A stretch of DNA of 23,156 bases from Labilithrix sp. (GTDB taxonomy: Bacteria > Myxococcota > Polyangia > Polyangiales > Polyangiaceae): assembly GCA_028287035.1 (NCBI GenBank), contig JAQBQL010000239.1, positions 1-23,156 on the forward strand, given 5' to 3'. The position numbers were made by a program, and so were the translations under genes. Numbering within the stretch: position 1 is the first letter of the stretch; every line of letters begins with the position of its first letter. This document shows, one piece after another, positions 1 through 8,867 of the stretch. The notes beneath the pieces were generated by a model, which did no database searches, was not told the origin of the DNA, and was given only the letters and a program-made list of their open reading frames with translations.

Positions 1-1602
<1,602 letters not shown>

Positions 1603-1634
1603 GAAGCTCGCTTCTCGGATTCTCGTTTCTCGAG

Positions 1635-1677
1635 CACCCCCGTCAGGCTCCGGCCGGACGGGGGTGTTTCGCATTTT
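1635..1677 (+). terminator. Rho-independent terminator after lon
   Basis: A perfect 10-bp stem (CACCCCCGTC at 1635-1644 pairing with GACGGGGGTG at 1657-1666) encloses a 12-base loop and is followed by a T-rich run, TTTCGCATTTT. It lies 32 bases after the lon stop codon. It is the clearest intrinsic terminator in the window and suggests that lon is transcribed separately from the downstream genes. Confidence 0.85.
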
Positions 1678-1679
1678 GT

Positions 1680-2204
1680 GTGAGTGGAAAAAAGCCCAAC
1701 TCCGCTGCACGTCCCCCCGTGGTGCTCGACGTGCGAGAAGATTTCGTTCGCTTCCGTGAGGCACTCGCCCGCGGTGTCGAGGAGCAAGCGCGTAGCCCGG
1801 CGCTGCCCATCACCCGCGTCGACTTCGGCTTCGGGATCAACACGGGCTCACCACGGATCGTGGGCATCTTCGACACCGAGCCCGGCGGCGAGCCGGATTC
1901 CGGCACCTCGACGACGTACCCGTTCCTCGACGCGGCGGTGACAACGTGGGAGCCGGCCATCGACGCGCTCGACGCCTCGAGCATCGCTCTGCAACTGCCC
2001 TCGTCGACGGTGACCATCACCGACGGGGACATGCTCATCGAGCACATCGGCGACGCGTTCGTCGAGCTACTGCTCGAGGCGAAGGCCACCGGCTTGCTGG
2101 CACGGCTGCCGCGCGCAGCGGTCTGCTACCTCGGAGTAGGGGAGTTCCAGGGCAACTATTCCTGGCCGGCGTGGAAGAAGCGCGGTCCTGCCAACTGCGT
2201 CTAG
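1680..2204 (+). CDS. Hypothetical protein, about 160-174 residues
   Basis: I do not recognise this protein. The frame is open well upstream, but everything before about 1680 is antisense or out-of-frame shadow of lon and its terminator, so the true start is probably one of the GTG codons at 1680, 1719 or 1722. None has a convincing ribosome-binding site. The product is acidic and soluble, with no signal peptide or membrane segment. The middle (VDFGFGINTGSPRIVGIFD) reads like beta strands, and the C-terminus holds aromatic and glycine residues around YLGVGEFQGNYSWPAWKK. It could be a small alpha/beta domain of the kind found in orphan immunity-like proteins, but nothing confirms that. It sits between the lon terminator and hom, 24 bases before hom. 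Confidence 0.6.
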   Translation: MSGKKPNSAARPPVVLDVREDFVRFREALARGVEEQARSPALPITRVDFGFGINTGSPRIVGIFDTEPGGEPDSGTSTTYPFLDAAVTTWEPAIDALDASSIALQLPSSTVTITDGDMLIEHIGDAFVELLLEAKATGLLARLPRAAVCYLGVGEFQGNYSWPAWKKRGPANCV

Positions 2205-2215
2205 AGCGATCGACG

Positions 2216-2221
2216 TAGAAT
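2216..2221 (+). promoter_or_regulatory. Candidate -10 element of hom
   Basis: TAGAAT lies 7 bases before the hom ATG. With normal spacing transcription would begin at or next to the start codon, giving a leaderless mRNA. No matching -35 hexamer is visible. Confidence 0.4.
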
Positions 2222-2228
2222 CGGCCCC

Positions 2229-3512
2229 ATGATCAAGGTCGGGCTCCTCGGCTGCGGCACCGTCGGCGGCGGCGTCATCCAGCTTCTTCGCGCCAATGCC
2301 GCGTACCTCGAGGCGCGCGTCGGGACGTCGATCGAGGTCGCGGGCGTGCTCGTGCGCGATCCCGAGAAGGACCGGGTCCCCGAGCTCGATCGCGCGCTCA
2401 TCACGACCGACGCCGAGGCGATCCTCGGCAATGACGAGATCGACGTCATCGTCGAGGTGATGGGCGGCGTCGAGCCAGCGCGCGGCCATCTCACGCGCGC
2501 CATCGCCGCGGGGCGGCAGGTCGTGACCGCCAACAAGATGCTGCTCGCCGAGCACGGCGTCTCCCTCCTCGAGCTCGCGAAGGCGCGCGGCGTCGACCTC
2601 GCCTTCGAGGGCGCGGTGGGCGGCGGCATCCCGGTGATCCGCGTGCTGCGCGACGCGCTCGCGAGCGACCGGATCGTGAGCCTCGCCGGCATCGTCAACG
2701 GCACGTCGAACTACATCCTGACGCGCATGCGCCAGGACGGGCTGTCCTTCGCGGCGGCGCTCGAGGAGGCGCAGGAGAAGGGCTACGCCGAGGCCGACCC
2801 GGGGCTCGACGTCGACGGCGGCGACGCCGCGCACAAGCTCGTGGTGCTCTCGATGCTGGCGTTCGGTGCGCGCCTCGAAGGCGCGACGATCTCGACCGAG
2901 GGGATCCGCGGGATCGAGCCGGTCGACCACGCGTTCGCCGAGCGGTTCGGGTTCGTCGTGAAGCACCTCGCCATCGCCAAGGACCGGCCGGGCGGGCTCG
3001 AGCTACGGGTGCATCCGGCGCTCGTCGCGAAGGACGGGCCGCTCGCCAACATCAACGGCGTGCTCAATGCCATCGCCGTCGAAGGGCAGGCCCTCGGGCC
3101 GTGCCTCCTGTCGGGCCGCGGCGCGGGGGACATGCCGACCGCGGTGAGCGTGGTCGCCGACGTGGTCGACGTGGCCATCGCGAAGAAGAGCGGCGCGATG
3201 GGCCAGAGCACGCGGGCGATCCGGCTCGCACCGCGCGAGCTCTCGCCCATGGCCGACGTCGAGGCGCGGTACTACTTCCGGTTCTCGGTGTTCGACCGCC
3301 CCGGCGTCCTCGCGTTCATCACCGGCGCGCTCGGCGAGCGCGGCGTGTCGATCGAGCAGATGGTGCAGCAGGGCCGCGGCTCGTCGGACACGCCGGTGGA
3401 CGTGGTCATGCTGACCCACGAGTCGAAGGAGTCAGCGGTGCAGGCCGCGCTGGGCGCCATCGGCACCCAGGCGTTCTGCGCGAAGCCACCGCGCATGATC
3501 CGCGTGCACTGA
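2229..3512 (+). CDS. hom: Homoserine dehydrogenase
   Basis: NAD(P)-dependent oxidoreductase that reduces aspartate semialdehyde to homoserine, the branch point to threonine and methionine; cytosolic. The 427-residue product has the full three-part layout: a Rossmann fold with GLLGCGTVGGGV at residues 5-16; the catalytic/dimer domain with TANKMLLAEHG, FEGAVGGGIPVI and GIVNGTSNYIL and the conserved EADPGLDVDGGDAAHK segment; and a C-terminal ACT domain from about residue 347 (FSVFDRPGVLAFI). The ACT domain suggests allosteric feedback, classically by threonine. Length is normal for the monofunctional enzyme, with no fused aspartokinase. The ATG at 2229 is chosen because the glycine-rich motif begins at once. 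No Shine-Dalgarno is seen, and a -10-like TAGAAT sits just upstream. Confidence 0.96.
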   Translation: MIKVGLLGCGTVGGGVIQLLRANAAYLEARVGTSIEVAGVLVRDPEKDRVPELDRALITTDAEAILGNDEIDVIVEVMGGVEPARGHLTRAIAAGRQVVTANKMLLAEHGVSLLELAKARGVDLAFEGAVGGGIPVIRVLRDALASDRIVSLAGIVNGTSNYILTRMRQDGLSFAAALEEAQEKGYAEADPGLDVDGGDAAHKLVVLSMLAFGARLEGATISTEGIRGIEPVDHAFAERFGFVVKHLAIAKDRPGGLELRVHPALVAKDGPLANINGVLNAIAVEGQALGPCLLSGRGAGDMPTAVSVVADVVDVAIAKKSGAMGQSTRAIRLAPRELSPMADVEARYYFRFSVFDRPGVLAFITGALGERGVSIEQMVQQGRGSSDTPVDVVMLTHESKESAVQAALGAIGTQAFCAKPPRMIRVH

Positions 3513-3540
3513 GGCGTGCGGCGGCCTCAGCCCATGGCGC

Positions 3541-3969
3541 TCAGCCTCCTGGGCTGATCTCCGCACCCACGAAGCAGCAGTTGTTCGACGCGCCGCAGGT
3601 GCACTGCCCGCCGGTGCACGGCGGCTTGGCGCTCTTGCACGTGCAGCTCTCGACCCCGCCCACGCTGCAGGTGCAGTTGCCGTCGGCGTCGCACTGCGCG
3701 GTGTGGAGCTTGCTGTCGGCGCACGAGGTGCCCTCGAAGCTGCAGCCATCCGACGCGGCGCCGATCGTTCCCCCGCCGCACGTCGGGCCGGTCCCGCTGC
3801 ACGCGCCGCCCCCGCCACCACCGCCACCACCACCGTCGCCGCTCGCCGTCGCGCCGTCGGCGCCGGAGTCGGACGGACCGGGCGTCGGGGACGTCGTCGA
3901 GGAGCAGGCCGCGGTGGCGCAGCCGAGACCAACGAGAGCAGCGATGGAGAGTGTTTGAACGAGCGTCAT
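3541..3969 (-). CDS. Cys-rich secreted or lipoprotein-like protein
   Basis: Protein of 142 residues of unknown function. It starts with a hydrophobic signal segment (residues 4-21) carrying two possible lipidation cysteines, Cys17 (VGLGC) and Cys22 (ATAAC). The second is followed by a Ser/Thr/Pro linker typical of myxobacterial lipoproteins. A Gly tract of about ten residues, encoded by repeated GGT/GGC codons, leads into a compact domain with 14 cysteines, including three CTC motifs. An even cysteine number and export suggest up to seven disulfides or a metal-binding module. It is convergent with hom and has its own start region, so it is probably monocistronic. Such low-complexity-linker lipoproteins are common in Myxococcota; no function can be assigned. 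Confidence 0.75.
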   Translation of the reverse strand: MTLVQTLSIAALVGLGCATAACSSTTSPTPGPSDSGADGATASGDGGGGGGGGGGACSGTGPTCGGGTIGAASDGCSFEGTSCADSKLHTAQCDADGNCTCSVGGVESCTCKSAKPPCTGGQCTCGASNNCCFVGAEISPGG

Positions 3970-3983
3970 GGCGTCAGTGTGCC

Positions 3984-4014
3984 ACCCCTCGGCCGAGTCA
4001 CCTAGACCCCTCGG
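3984..4014. repeat. Two direct repeats upstream of the Cys-rich lipoprotein gene
   Basis: The 9-mer ACCCCTCGG (CCGAGGGGT on the gene's strand) occurs at 3984-3992 and 4006-4014. The copies are 22 bases apart start to start, about two helical turns. They lie in the 72-base gap between the lipoprotein start and the end of murI, so they could be operator half-sites, but in GC-rich DNA this could be chance. Confidence 0.4.
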
Positions 4015-4041
4015 GGGTACGTGCTGCGCCTTCCAGTCGCT

Positions 4042-4923
4042 CTACAGGTCGACCTGCTCGGCGCCCTCGACGTCGCTGCCGAGGAAGCGCGAGGCCGTGG
4101 CGTCGAAACTCTTGGGCAGGTCGGTCACGAGGAGCTTCACCGATCCGGCCCCGAGCGATGCGTCCCGCACCAGCGAACGCGCGGTCAGGAAGGCCGCCAC
4201 CTCGCGCGCGACGGTCTGCGCGCTGTCGATGATGCGCACGTGCTCGCCCATCATGTCCCTCGCCTCGGCCTCGATGACCGCGAAGAGCAGGGGATAATGC
4301 GTGCAACCGAGCACGATGGTGTCGACCCCGGCGCGCGCCAGGGGCTCGAGGTACCTCCGCACGGCGAGGCGCGGGACGTCGCCCTCGGTCCAGCCCTCCT
4401 CGGCGAGCGGCACGAGCAGGGGCGCGGCCTGGCCGTACGTCTCGATGCGCGTCGACACCGCGGACAGGGCACGCGGGTACGCGCCCGAGGCGATGGTGCC
4501 GGCGGTCGCCAGCACGCCGACCTTGAAGAGCCGGGTCGCGGCCGCGGCGGCGCGCGCCCCGGGCTCGATGACCCCGAGGACCGGCAGATCGAGCTCGACG
4601 CGCAGGCGCTCCGGGGCGACGGCGCTGACCGTGTTGCACGCGATGACGATCGCCTTCACGCCGCGCCCGACGAGGTGGTTGGCGCAGGTGAGCGCGTAAC
4701 GCGTGACGGTGTCCGGCCCCTTCGTCCCGTACGGCACGCGCGCGGTGTCGCCGAGGTAGACGATGTTCTCGTTGGGCAGCGCCTCGCGCAGCGCGCGCAC
4801 GACCGTGAGACCGCCGAGGCCCGAGTCGAAGACGCCGAGCGGCGCGCGCCCGTCGTTGCGGGTCTTCTCGCGCAGATCCGGCCGCTCGCCGCGCGCCACC
4901 GGGATGCCGGTGAGGGTGGTCAT
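4042..4923 (-). CDS. murI: Glutamate racemase
   Basis: Cofactor-independent racemase making D-glutamate for peptidoglycan; cytosolic. The 293-residue product carries the family hallmarks: [13 protein letters not shown] (residues 30-42), [11 protein letters not shown], the first catalytic cysteine in IACNT (Cys96) and the second in LGCTHYPLL (Cys207), the pair that deprotonates opposite faces of glutamate. The first 27 residues precede the conserved core and are unusually long; no better internal ATG was found. Its start overlaps the pyrB stop by ATGA, so the two are translationally coupled although their pathways are unrelated. There is no obvious terminator behind it; a short GGGG/CCCC hairpin near 4006-4018 lacks a T-tract. 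Confidence 0.95.
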   Translation of the reverse strand: MTTLTGIPVARGERPDLREKTRNDGRAPLGVFDSGLGGLTVVRALREALPNENIVYLGDTARVPYGTKGPDTVTRYALTCANHLVGRGVKAIVIACNTVSAVAPERLRVELDLPVLGVIEPGARAAAAATRLFKVGVLATAGTIASGAYPRALSAVSTRIETYGQAAPLLVPLAEEGWTEGDVPRLAVRRYLEPLARAGVDTIVLGCTHYPLLFAVIEAEARDMMGEHVRIIDSAQTVAREVAAFLTARSLVRDASLGAGSVKLLVTDLPKSFDATASRFLGSDVEGAEQVDL

Positions 4924-5870
4924 GCCGCGCCGCGCGCCGCCGCGTCCTGCGGCGCGAGAAGCAGATCGAGCACAGCCATCCGCACCGCGACGCCCGACTC
5001 CACCTGATCGAGGATGACGCTGCGCCCGCTGTCGGCGATGCGCGCGTCGAGCTCCACGCCGCGGTTGATCGGTCCCGGATGCATCACGATCGCGGAGTCC
5101 TTGGCGCGCGCCAGCATCGCCGCGTTCAGGCCGAAGGTGCGCGCGTACTCGCGGGTCGTCGACATCATCGCGCCGGCGAGCCGCTCGGTCTGGATGCGCA
5201 GCATCATGACGACGTCGGCGCCTGCGACCGCGTCCTCGAGGCGCGGCACCACCACCGCGGTCTCCCCGAGCTGCTCGGCGGCGCGCGGCATCATCGTGCG
5301 CGGCGCGCAGAGGCGCACCTCGGCCCCGAGCTTGCCGAGCAGGATCGCGTTCGAGCGCGCCACTCGCGAGTGCGCGATGTCCCCGCAGATGGCGACGACG
5401 AGCCCGCGGATCTCGCCCTTGTGGCGGCGGATGGTGAACGCGTCGAGCAGCGCCTGGGTGGGGTGCTCGTGCGCGCCGTCACCGGCGTTGACGATGCGGG
5501 TGCGCGCGAGGCGCCGCGCGAGGAAGTCCGGCGTGCCCGAGCTCGCGTGCCGGAGCACGAAGAGATCGGTGCGCATGGCCTCGAGGTTCTTGGCCGTGTC
5601 GAGGAGCGTCTCGCCCTTCGCGACGCTCGAGGTCGACGGGCTGACGTTCACGACGTCGGCGCCCAGGCGCTGGGCGGCGATCTCGAAGGAGGTGCGGGTG
5701 CGCGTCGAGACCTCGAAGAAGAGGTTCATGACGGTGCGCCCGACGAGCAGCGTCGACTTCTTCTCGGCCTTCAGGGACAGGCCGTGCCAGTGCTCGGCGC
5801 GGGCGAGGACGGACTCGATGTCCTCCGCGCTCAGGTCACGGATGCCGAGGAGATGACGGTGCTTCCACAC
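4920..5870 (-). CDS. pyrB: Aspartate carbamoyltransferase, catalytic subunit
   Basis: Condenses carbamoyl phosphate with aspartate in the second step of pyrimidine synthesis; cytosolic trimer. The 316-residue product shows the carbamoyl-phosphate loop [13 protein letters not shown] (residues 51-63), the active-site Lys in [12 protein letters not shown] (Lys85), the [14 protein letters not shown] motif (131-143), and the C-terminal [10 protein letters not shown] aspartate-binding loop. The usual Pro or Asn before STRTR is Val here, a tolerated position. It begins with GTG (5868-5870), 58 bases after the rhomboid-fold gene, and ends in an ATGA overlap with murI. No pyrI regulatory subunit or pyrC is adjacent, so this is probably a non-regulated or dihydroorotase-associated ATCase. 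Confidence 0.96.
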   Translation of the reverse strand: MWKHRHLLGIRDLSAEDIESVLARAEHWHGLSLKAEKKSTLLVGRTVMNLFFEVSTRTRTSFEIAAQRLGADVVNVSPSTSSVAKGETLLDTAKNLEAMRTDLFVLRHASSGTPDFLARRLARTRIVNAGDGAHEHPTQALLDAFTIRRHKGEIRGLVVAICGDIAHSRVARSNAILLGKLGAEVRLCAPRTMMPRAAEQLGETAVVVPRLEDAVAGADVVMMLRIQTERLAGAMMSTTREYARTFGLNAAMLARAKDSAIVMHPGPINRGVELDARIADSGRSVILDQVESGVAVRMAVLDLLLAPQDAAARGAA

Positions 5871-5928
5871 GAGGCCTGGACGTACCAGACCCTGGCGCGC
5901 GGCGGGAGTGGGAAGAGCGGGAGCGGCG

Positions 5929-6771
5929 CTAGTTCAAGTAGCGCTTGTCCTTGTCCTTGCCCTTGTCCTTGTCGTCGGCGCCGCCGCGCACGACGCGGAG
6001 GGCGGGACCACCAGGACGGCGAGGCCCCGGCGCCCGGCGGGCGCTGCCCGGCTCGAGGATCGACTCGACGGTGAGCGCGTGCCCGCGGCGCCGCAGGACC
6101 GCCAGCTTGATGCGGAGCCACAGCGTGCGGGCCGGGGAAGGGGAGCCGCCGAGCGCGAGGCCCGCGAGGATCCCGCCGAAGGGCGCGGCGATGCCTTCGG
6201 GCGCGGGACGGTTGAAGATGACCGCGAGCACCGCGAACCCGAGCGTCACCCACACGAGCGCCTTCGCGCGGACGGGCAGGAAGAAGAAGAGCCGGATCTG
6301 CTGGTCCGCGTGCTCCTTGCCGAACGCCACGGCGATCGCGGCGATGGCCGCGCTCGGCCCCATCACCGCCCCCGGATGGAAGAGCGCGAGGCTCTGCGAG
6401 CCGAAGACGTCGAAGAGCAGGACCGCGAGGTTGCCGGCGAGCGTGCTGAGCACGAGGAACCGCACGAGCCGCGCGCCGCCCCACTTCTTCTCGAGCGTCG
6501 GCGTCAGGAAGTAGAGCCCGAGCAGCGCGAAGAGCGCGTGCATCATCTCGACCGGGCTCGTCACGAAGAACGAGGTGAGGAGCGTCCACGGGCGGTAGAG
6601 CGTCGCCGCCGGGCTGTAGATCAGGAGACCGAGCAGCGCGTCGCCGCCCGCGACCCAGTGAGCCGCGATGGCGCCCAGGATGGCCATGGCGGCCACGAGC
6701 GCGAGCACGACCTTCAGCACGCGCCCGGGACGAGGAAGCGCACCGGGAAGGACGTCGGCCGGCTCTCTCAT
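5929..6771 (-). CDS. Rhomboid-fold membrane protein, probably catalytically inactive
   Basis: Polytopic inner-membrane protein of 280 residues with about six hydrophobic segments (roughly 19-40, 60-90, 103-122, 136-151, 160-185, 192-210). The rhomboid pattern is recognisable: a His-containing second helix ([13 protein letters not shown], His78), a GPSA motif that would hold the nucleophile (Ser140), and a final [13 protein letters not shown] helix. In active rhomboids this last helix reads AHxGG and supplies the catalytic His; here that position is Pro197. The HxxxN oxyanion Asn is Ala82. Both changes point to a pseudoprotease, like iRhom or derlin relatives. The cytoplasmic tail is Arg/Pro rich and ends in alternating Lys-Asp (residues 267-276), encoded by a hexamer repeat. 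It leads a probable operon with pyrB and murI. Confidence 0.8.
   Translation of the reverse strand: MREPADVLPGALPRPGRVLKVVLALVAAMAILGAIAAHWVAGGDALLGLLIYSPAATLYRPWTLLTSFFVTSPVEMMHALFALLGLYFLTPTLEKKWGGARLVRFLVLSTLAGNLAVLLFDVFGSQSLALFHPGAVMGPSAAIAAIAVAFGKEHADQQIRLFFFLPVRAKALVWVTLGFAVLAVIFNRPAPEGIAAPFGGILAGLALGGSPSPARTLWLRIKLAVLRRRGHALTVESILEPGSARRAPGPRRPGGPALRVVRGGADDKDKGKDKDKRYLN
5944..5973. repeat. Tandem hexamer repeat in the tail of the rhomboid-fold gene
   Basis: Five units of CTTGTC (the third is CTTGCC) encode the alternating Asp-Lys tail on the minus strand. Such perfect hexamers can change copy number by slippage while keeping the reading frame. Confidence 0.8.
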
Positions 6772-6780
6772 CGTCCTTCC

Positions 6781-6809
6781 ACTCTAGATTCCGGCCGGAG
6801 CCGCGGCAA
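6781..6809 (-). promoter_or_regulatory. Candidate promoter of the rhomboid-pyrB-murI operon
   Basis: On the minus strand TTGCCG (6804-6809) and TAGAGT (6781-6786) are 17 bases apart, and the -10 ends 9 bases before the ATG. The intervening bases contain GGAAGG, which may act as a ribosome-binding site if the start point lies early. Confidence 0.45.
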
Positions 6810-6850
6810 GGAGCGCCGCGAGAACCGGCGGGCAGCGCCCGGGCGCGCGA

Positions 6851-7498
6851 TCAGCCCGCGTCGCCGCCGTCGCCCGCGTCGCCGCCGTCGGTCTCGCCCG
6901 CGTCCCCGGCGTCGCTGCCCGCGTCGCCCGCATCGGCGCCGGCGTCCGCTCCGCCGGTGGCGGCGAGCGGCTGGCAGACGGCGAGGGTCTGGACGTCGCC
7001 GAGCTGCTCGGCCGAGCACGTCGTCGTGTAGGTCGCGCGCTTCGTACGGATCGAGGTGAAGTCGGCGGAGAGCGCGTCGCCGCCCGCCGCGACGAAGGCA
7101 GCCTGGTCGAACGCGTACACCTCGAGCCCGTACACGCTGAGCCCGTTGATCACCGGCAGATCCACGAAGGTGCCGTCGGTGAAGCAGTCGTACACGTTGC
7201 CCGTGACGAACTGGTCCTTCCGCTTCTTGACCAGCGGGATCTTGATATCCGGCGCATCTTCGGCGTTCACGCCGAAGACGAGGACCGCGTACTTGAAGAC
7301 CTGCCCGGGTGCGGTGCCGCATCCGATGCCGGAGAGCAGCGAGTCGGCGCGAACGGTGATCCCGGTGATGGGCGTGTACAGCGGGTCGGTCGTCGAGCTG
7401 TCGCACCCCGTGGTCGACGCGTTGACCGTGGCAAGCCCCAGGATCCCGAGCATGCCCGTGAGCGCCAGGGCGCCCCACCGATTTCGCGAAGCCAGCAC
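6851..7498 (-). CDS. Putative lipoprotein with an Asp-Ala-Gly tail
   Basis: Unrecognised 215-residue exported protein. It starts with GTG (the next Met is residue 16). Residues 7-28 form a signal sequence, followed by Cys32 in STTGCDSS as a possible, imperfect lipobox. The folded middle (about 35-180) contains five cysteines and beta-rich stretches such as FKYAVLVFGV and LSVYGLEVYAFD. The last 34 residues are a low-complexity DAG/DGG repeat. Genes of this form, a signal peptide with a small domain and a Gly/Asp/Ala run, are frequent surface lipoproteins in myxobacteria. It is divergent from tolQ and 79 bases upstream of the rhomboid-fold gene, which has its own promoter-like element. Confidence 0.75.
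   Translation of the reverse strand: MLASRNRWGALALTGMLGILGLATVNASTTGCDSSTTDPLYTPITGITVRADSLLSGIGCGTAPGQVFKYAVLVFGVNAEDAPDIKIPLVKKRKDQFVTGNVYDCFTDGTFVDLPVINGLSVYGLEVYAFDQAAFVAAGGDALSADFTSIRTKRATYTTTCSAEQLGDVQTLAVCQPLAATGGADAGADAGDAGSDAGDAGETDGGDAGDGGDAG
6854..6955. repeat. Degenerate DAG-coding repeat
   Basis: Repeats built on GCCCGCGTCGCC and CCGTCGCC units encode the Gly-Asp-Ala-Gly tail of the lipoprotein on the minus strand. Unit length varies in multiples of three, so copy-number change would keep the frame. Confidence 0.75.
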
Positions 7499-7504
7499 CC
7501 CCGC

Positions 7505-7533
7505 CTAATACGATCGACGCGTCCCGCGCACAA
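7505..7533 (-). promoter_or_regulatory. Candidate promoter of the DAG-tail lipoprotein
   Basis: TTGTGC (7528-7533) and TATTAG (7505-7510) are 17 bases apart on the minus strand, and the -10 ends 6 bases before the GTG start. It is back to back with the tolQ promoter candidate. Confidence 0.4.
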
Positions 7534-7544
7534 GCGGTCCGGGT

Positions 7545-7574
7545 TTGACATCGCTCGGAGGTCAGGGGGATAAG
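7545..7574 (+). promoter_or_regulatory. Candidate promoter of the Tol operon
   Basis: A perfect TTGACA at 7545-7550 is followed after 18 bases by GATAAG (7569-7574), and ATG 7581 comes 6 bases later. The same bases contain GGAGG (7557-7561) and AGGGGG, so a longer frame starting at the TTG of TTGACA cannot be excluded, but that TTG is more likely part of the promoter. Confidence 0.5.
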
Positions 7575-7580
7575 GGGCGG

Positions 7581-8360
7581 ATGAACGCCCTCACGAGCGC
7601 CCTCGTGTCCACGCTCGCCTCGTCGCGGTCGGTTCTCCAGGCGATCGCCGCGCAGCCCGTCGCCCCTGGCGGCGCCTCCTCCGCCGAGCCCCCGAAGCTC
7701 GACCCGATGGCGCTCGTGCTGCACGCCTCGATCCCCGTGAAGCTCGTGATCGTCATCCTGGCGGCGTTCTCGCTCCTCTGCTGGGTCGTGATCGTGGCGA
7801 AGGCGCTCCACATCACGCGGGCGCGGAGCGACTCCGAGCGCTTCATGAAGGCCTTCGATGCGGCCGGCACCCTCGACGCGCTCGCCGCGCAGGGGCTCGC
7901 CGCGTTCCGGGGCTCGCCCTTCGCCCGCATCTTCGCGACCGGCTACGACGAGATGGTGCGCCTGACGAAGGGCGAGCGGGGTCGCCGCCTCGACGAGGCG
8001 CAGGGCGTCCACGTGGAGAGCATCACCCGCCGCGCGGCCGCCGCCGAGATCACGCATCTCGAGTCCTGGATGAGCCTCCTCGGCACCATCGGATCGACGG
8101 CGCCGTTCATCGGGCTGTTCGGGACGGTCTACGGCATCATGGACGCGTTCCTCAGCATCGGTAACCAGCAGAGCGCGAACCTGCCGGTCGTCGCCCCCAA
8201 GATCGCCGAGGCCCTCATCGCCACCGCGATCGGCCTCGTCGCCGCCATCCCCTCGGTCATGGCGTACAACTTCTTCGCGCGCCGCGTGGGCGAGCTCGCC
8301 GACGTGATGGACGCCTTCGCGGCGGACGTCGCGTCCCGCGCCAAGCTCGGGGGAATCTAG
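7581..8360 (+). CDS. tolQ: TolQ/ExbB/MotA-family proton channel protein
   Basis: Inner-membrane subunit that with TolR forms the proton-driven motor energising the cell envelope (Tol) or TonB-dependent uptake (Exb). From ATG 7581 the protein has 259 residues, close to the family norm. It has a short periplasmic N-terminus, TM1 at about 53-75, a large cytoplasmic loop, TM2 at about 165-190 with the conserved LLGTIGSTAPFIGLFGTVYGIMDAF pattern (residues 167-190) and TM3 at about 208-232 (EALIATAIGLVAAIPSVMAY). The Thr and Gly residues lining the channel are present. An upstream TTG at 7545 would add 12 residues but overlaps the -35 box. It is followed by tolR after 2 bases, and the downstream tolB makes TolQ a better name than ExbB. 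Confidence 0.9.
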   Translation: MNALTSALVSTLASSRSVLQAIAAQPVAPGGASSAEPPKLDPMALVLHASIPVKLVIVILAAFSLLCWVVIVAKALHITRARSDSERFMKAFDAAGTLDALAAQGLAAFRGSPFARIFATGYDEMVRLTKGERGRRLDEAQGVHVESITRRAAAAEITHLESWMSLLGTIGSTAPFIGLFGTVYGIMDAFLSIGNQQSANLPVVAPKIAEALIATAIGLVAAIPSVMAYNFFARRVGELADVMDAFAADVASRAKLGGI

Positions 8361-8362
8361 CC

Positions 8363-8794
8363 GTGGGCATGGGTGGCGGGGGCGGCGGCGGCAAGCGCCG
8401 AGGCCGCTCCGGAGGCATGAACGAGATCAACGTGACGCCGCTCATCGACGTCATGCTGGTGCTCCTCGTCATCTTCATGGTGACGGCTCCGCTCCTCACG
8501 ACCGGCGTCCAGGTCGACCTGCCGAAGGTGAAGAGCGCGCCCATGCAGATGGACGACGCGAAGCTCCTCGTCATCGTCACCGCCGACGAGCACGTCTATC
8601 TCGGCAAGGACGACATCACCGATGCCGTCGAGGACAAGCTGAAGTCGAACGCCCGCCTCCGCGAGGAGAAGGAGCTCTACGTCCAGGCCGACGAGCAGGT
8701 GAAGTACGGGGCGGTCCTCCGCGTGATGGCGGCAGCGCGCGGCGCCGGCGTCGAGAAGCTCGGGATGCTCACGGACCCGATGGTCGTGAAGTGA
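8363..8794 (+). CDS. tolR: TolR/ExbD-family biopolymer transport protein
   Basis: Partner of TolQ, with a single membrane anchor whose Asp carries the proton current and a periplasmic dimer domain. The 143 residues comprise a Gly-rich and Arg-rich cytoplasmic start (GGGGGGGKRRGR), the signature NEINVTPLIDVMLVLLVIFMV with the essential Asp29, and a periplasmic domain with VQVDLPK and the LYVQADEQVKYGAVLRVM motif. The GTG at 8363 is preceded by GGGGGAA at good spacing; ATG 8369 is an alternative two codons later. It sits 2 bases after tolQ. A 73-base gap separates it from the next gene. Confidence 0.93.
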   Translation: MGMGGGGGGGKRRGRSGGMNEINVTPLIDVMLVLLVIFMVTAPLLTTGVQVDLPKVKSAPMQMDDAKLLVIVTADEHVYLGKDDITDAVEDKLKSNARLREEKELYVQADEQVKYGAVLRVMAAARGAGVEKLGMLTDPMVVK

Positions 8795-8842
8795 GAGCGT
8801 CGGCCGACCATCGCGAGGTTCGTCGCGCGGGGGCTCGCGCGC

Positions 8843-8848
8843 TACAGT
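8843..8848 (+). promoter_or_regulatory. Possible internal -10 element in the Tol operon
   Basis: TACAGT lies 19 bases before ATG 8868, in the only sizeable gap of the operon. A GC hairpin (CGCGCG arms, 8824-8841) directly precedes it. There is no clear -35, so this is weak. Confidence 0.25.
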
Positions 8849-8867
8849 GCGTGGGTCCTTCGGCCCG

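Noticed and set aside
3528..3560. Possible bidirectional terminator between hom and the Cys-rich lipoprotein (TCAGCCC/GGGCTGA arms)
   Set aside because: The stem is 7 bp with a 17-base loop, no T-tract follows on either strand, and one arm lies inside the lipoprotein coding region.
3970..3986. Sigma-54-like TGGCAC upstream of the Cys-rich lipoprotein
   Set aside because: The -12 half (TTGC) is absent at the required spacing and the ATG follows too closely.
8824..8841. GC hairpin between tolR and the TolA/TonB-like gene as a terminator
   Set aside because: The stem is only CGCGCG, with no T-run after it, and the genes are functionally linked.
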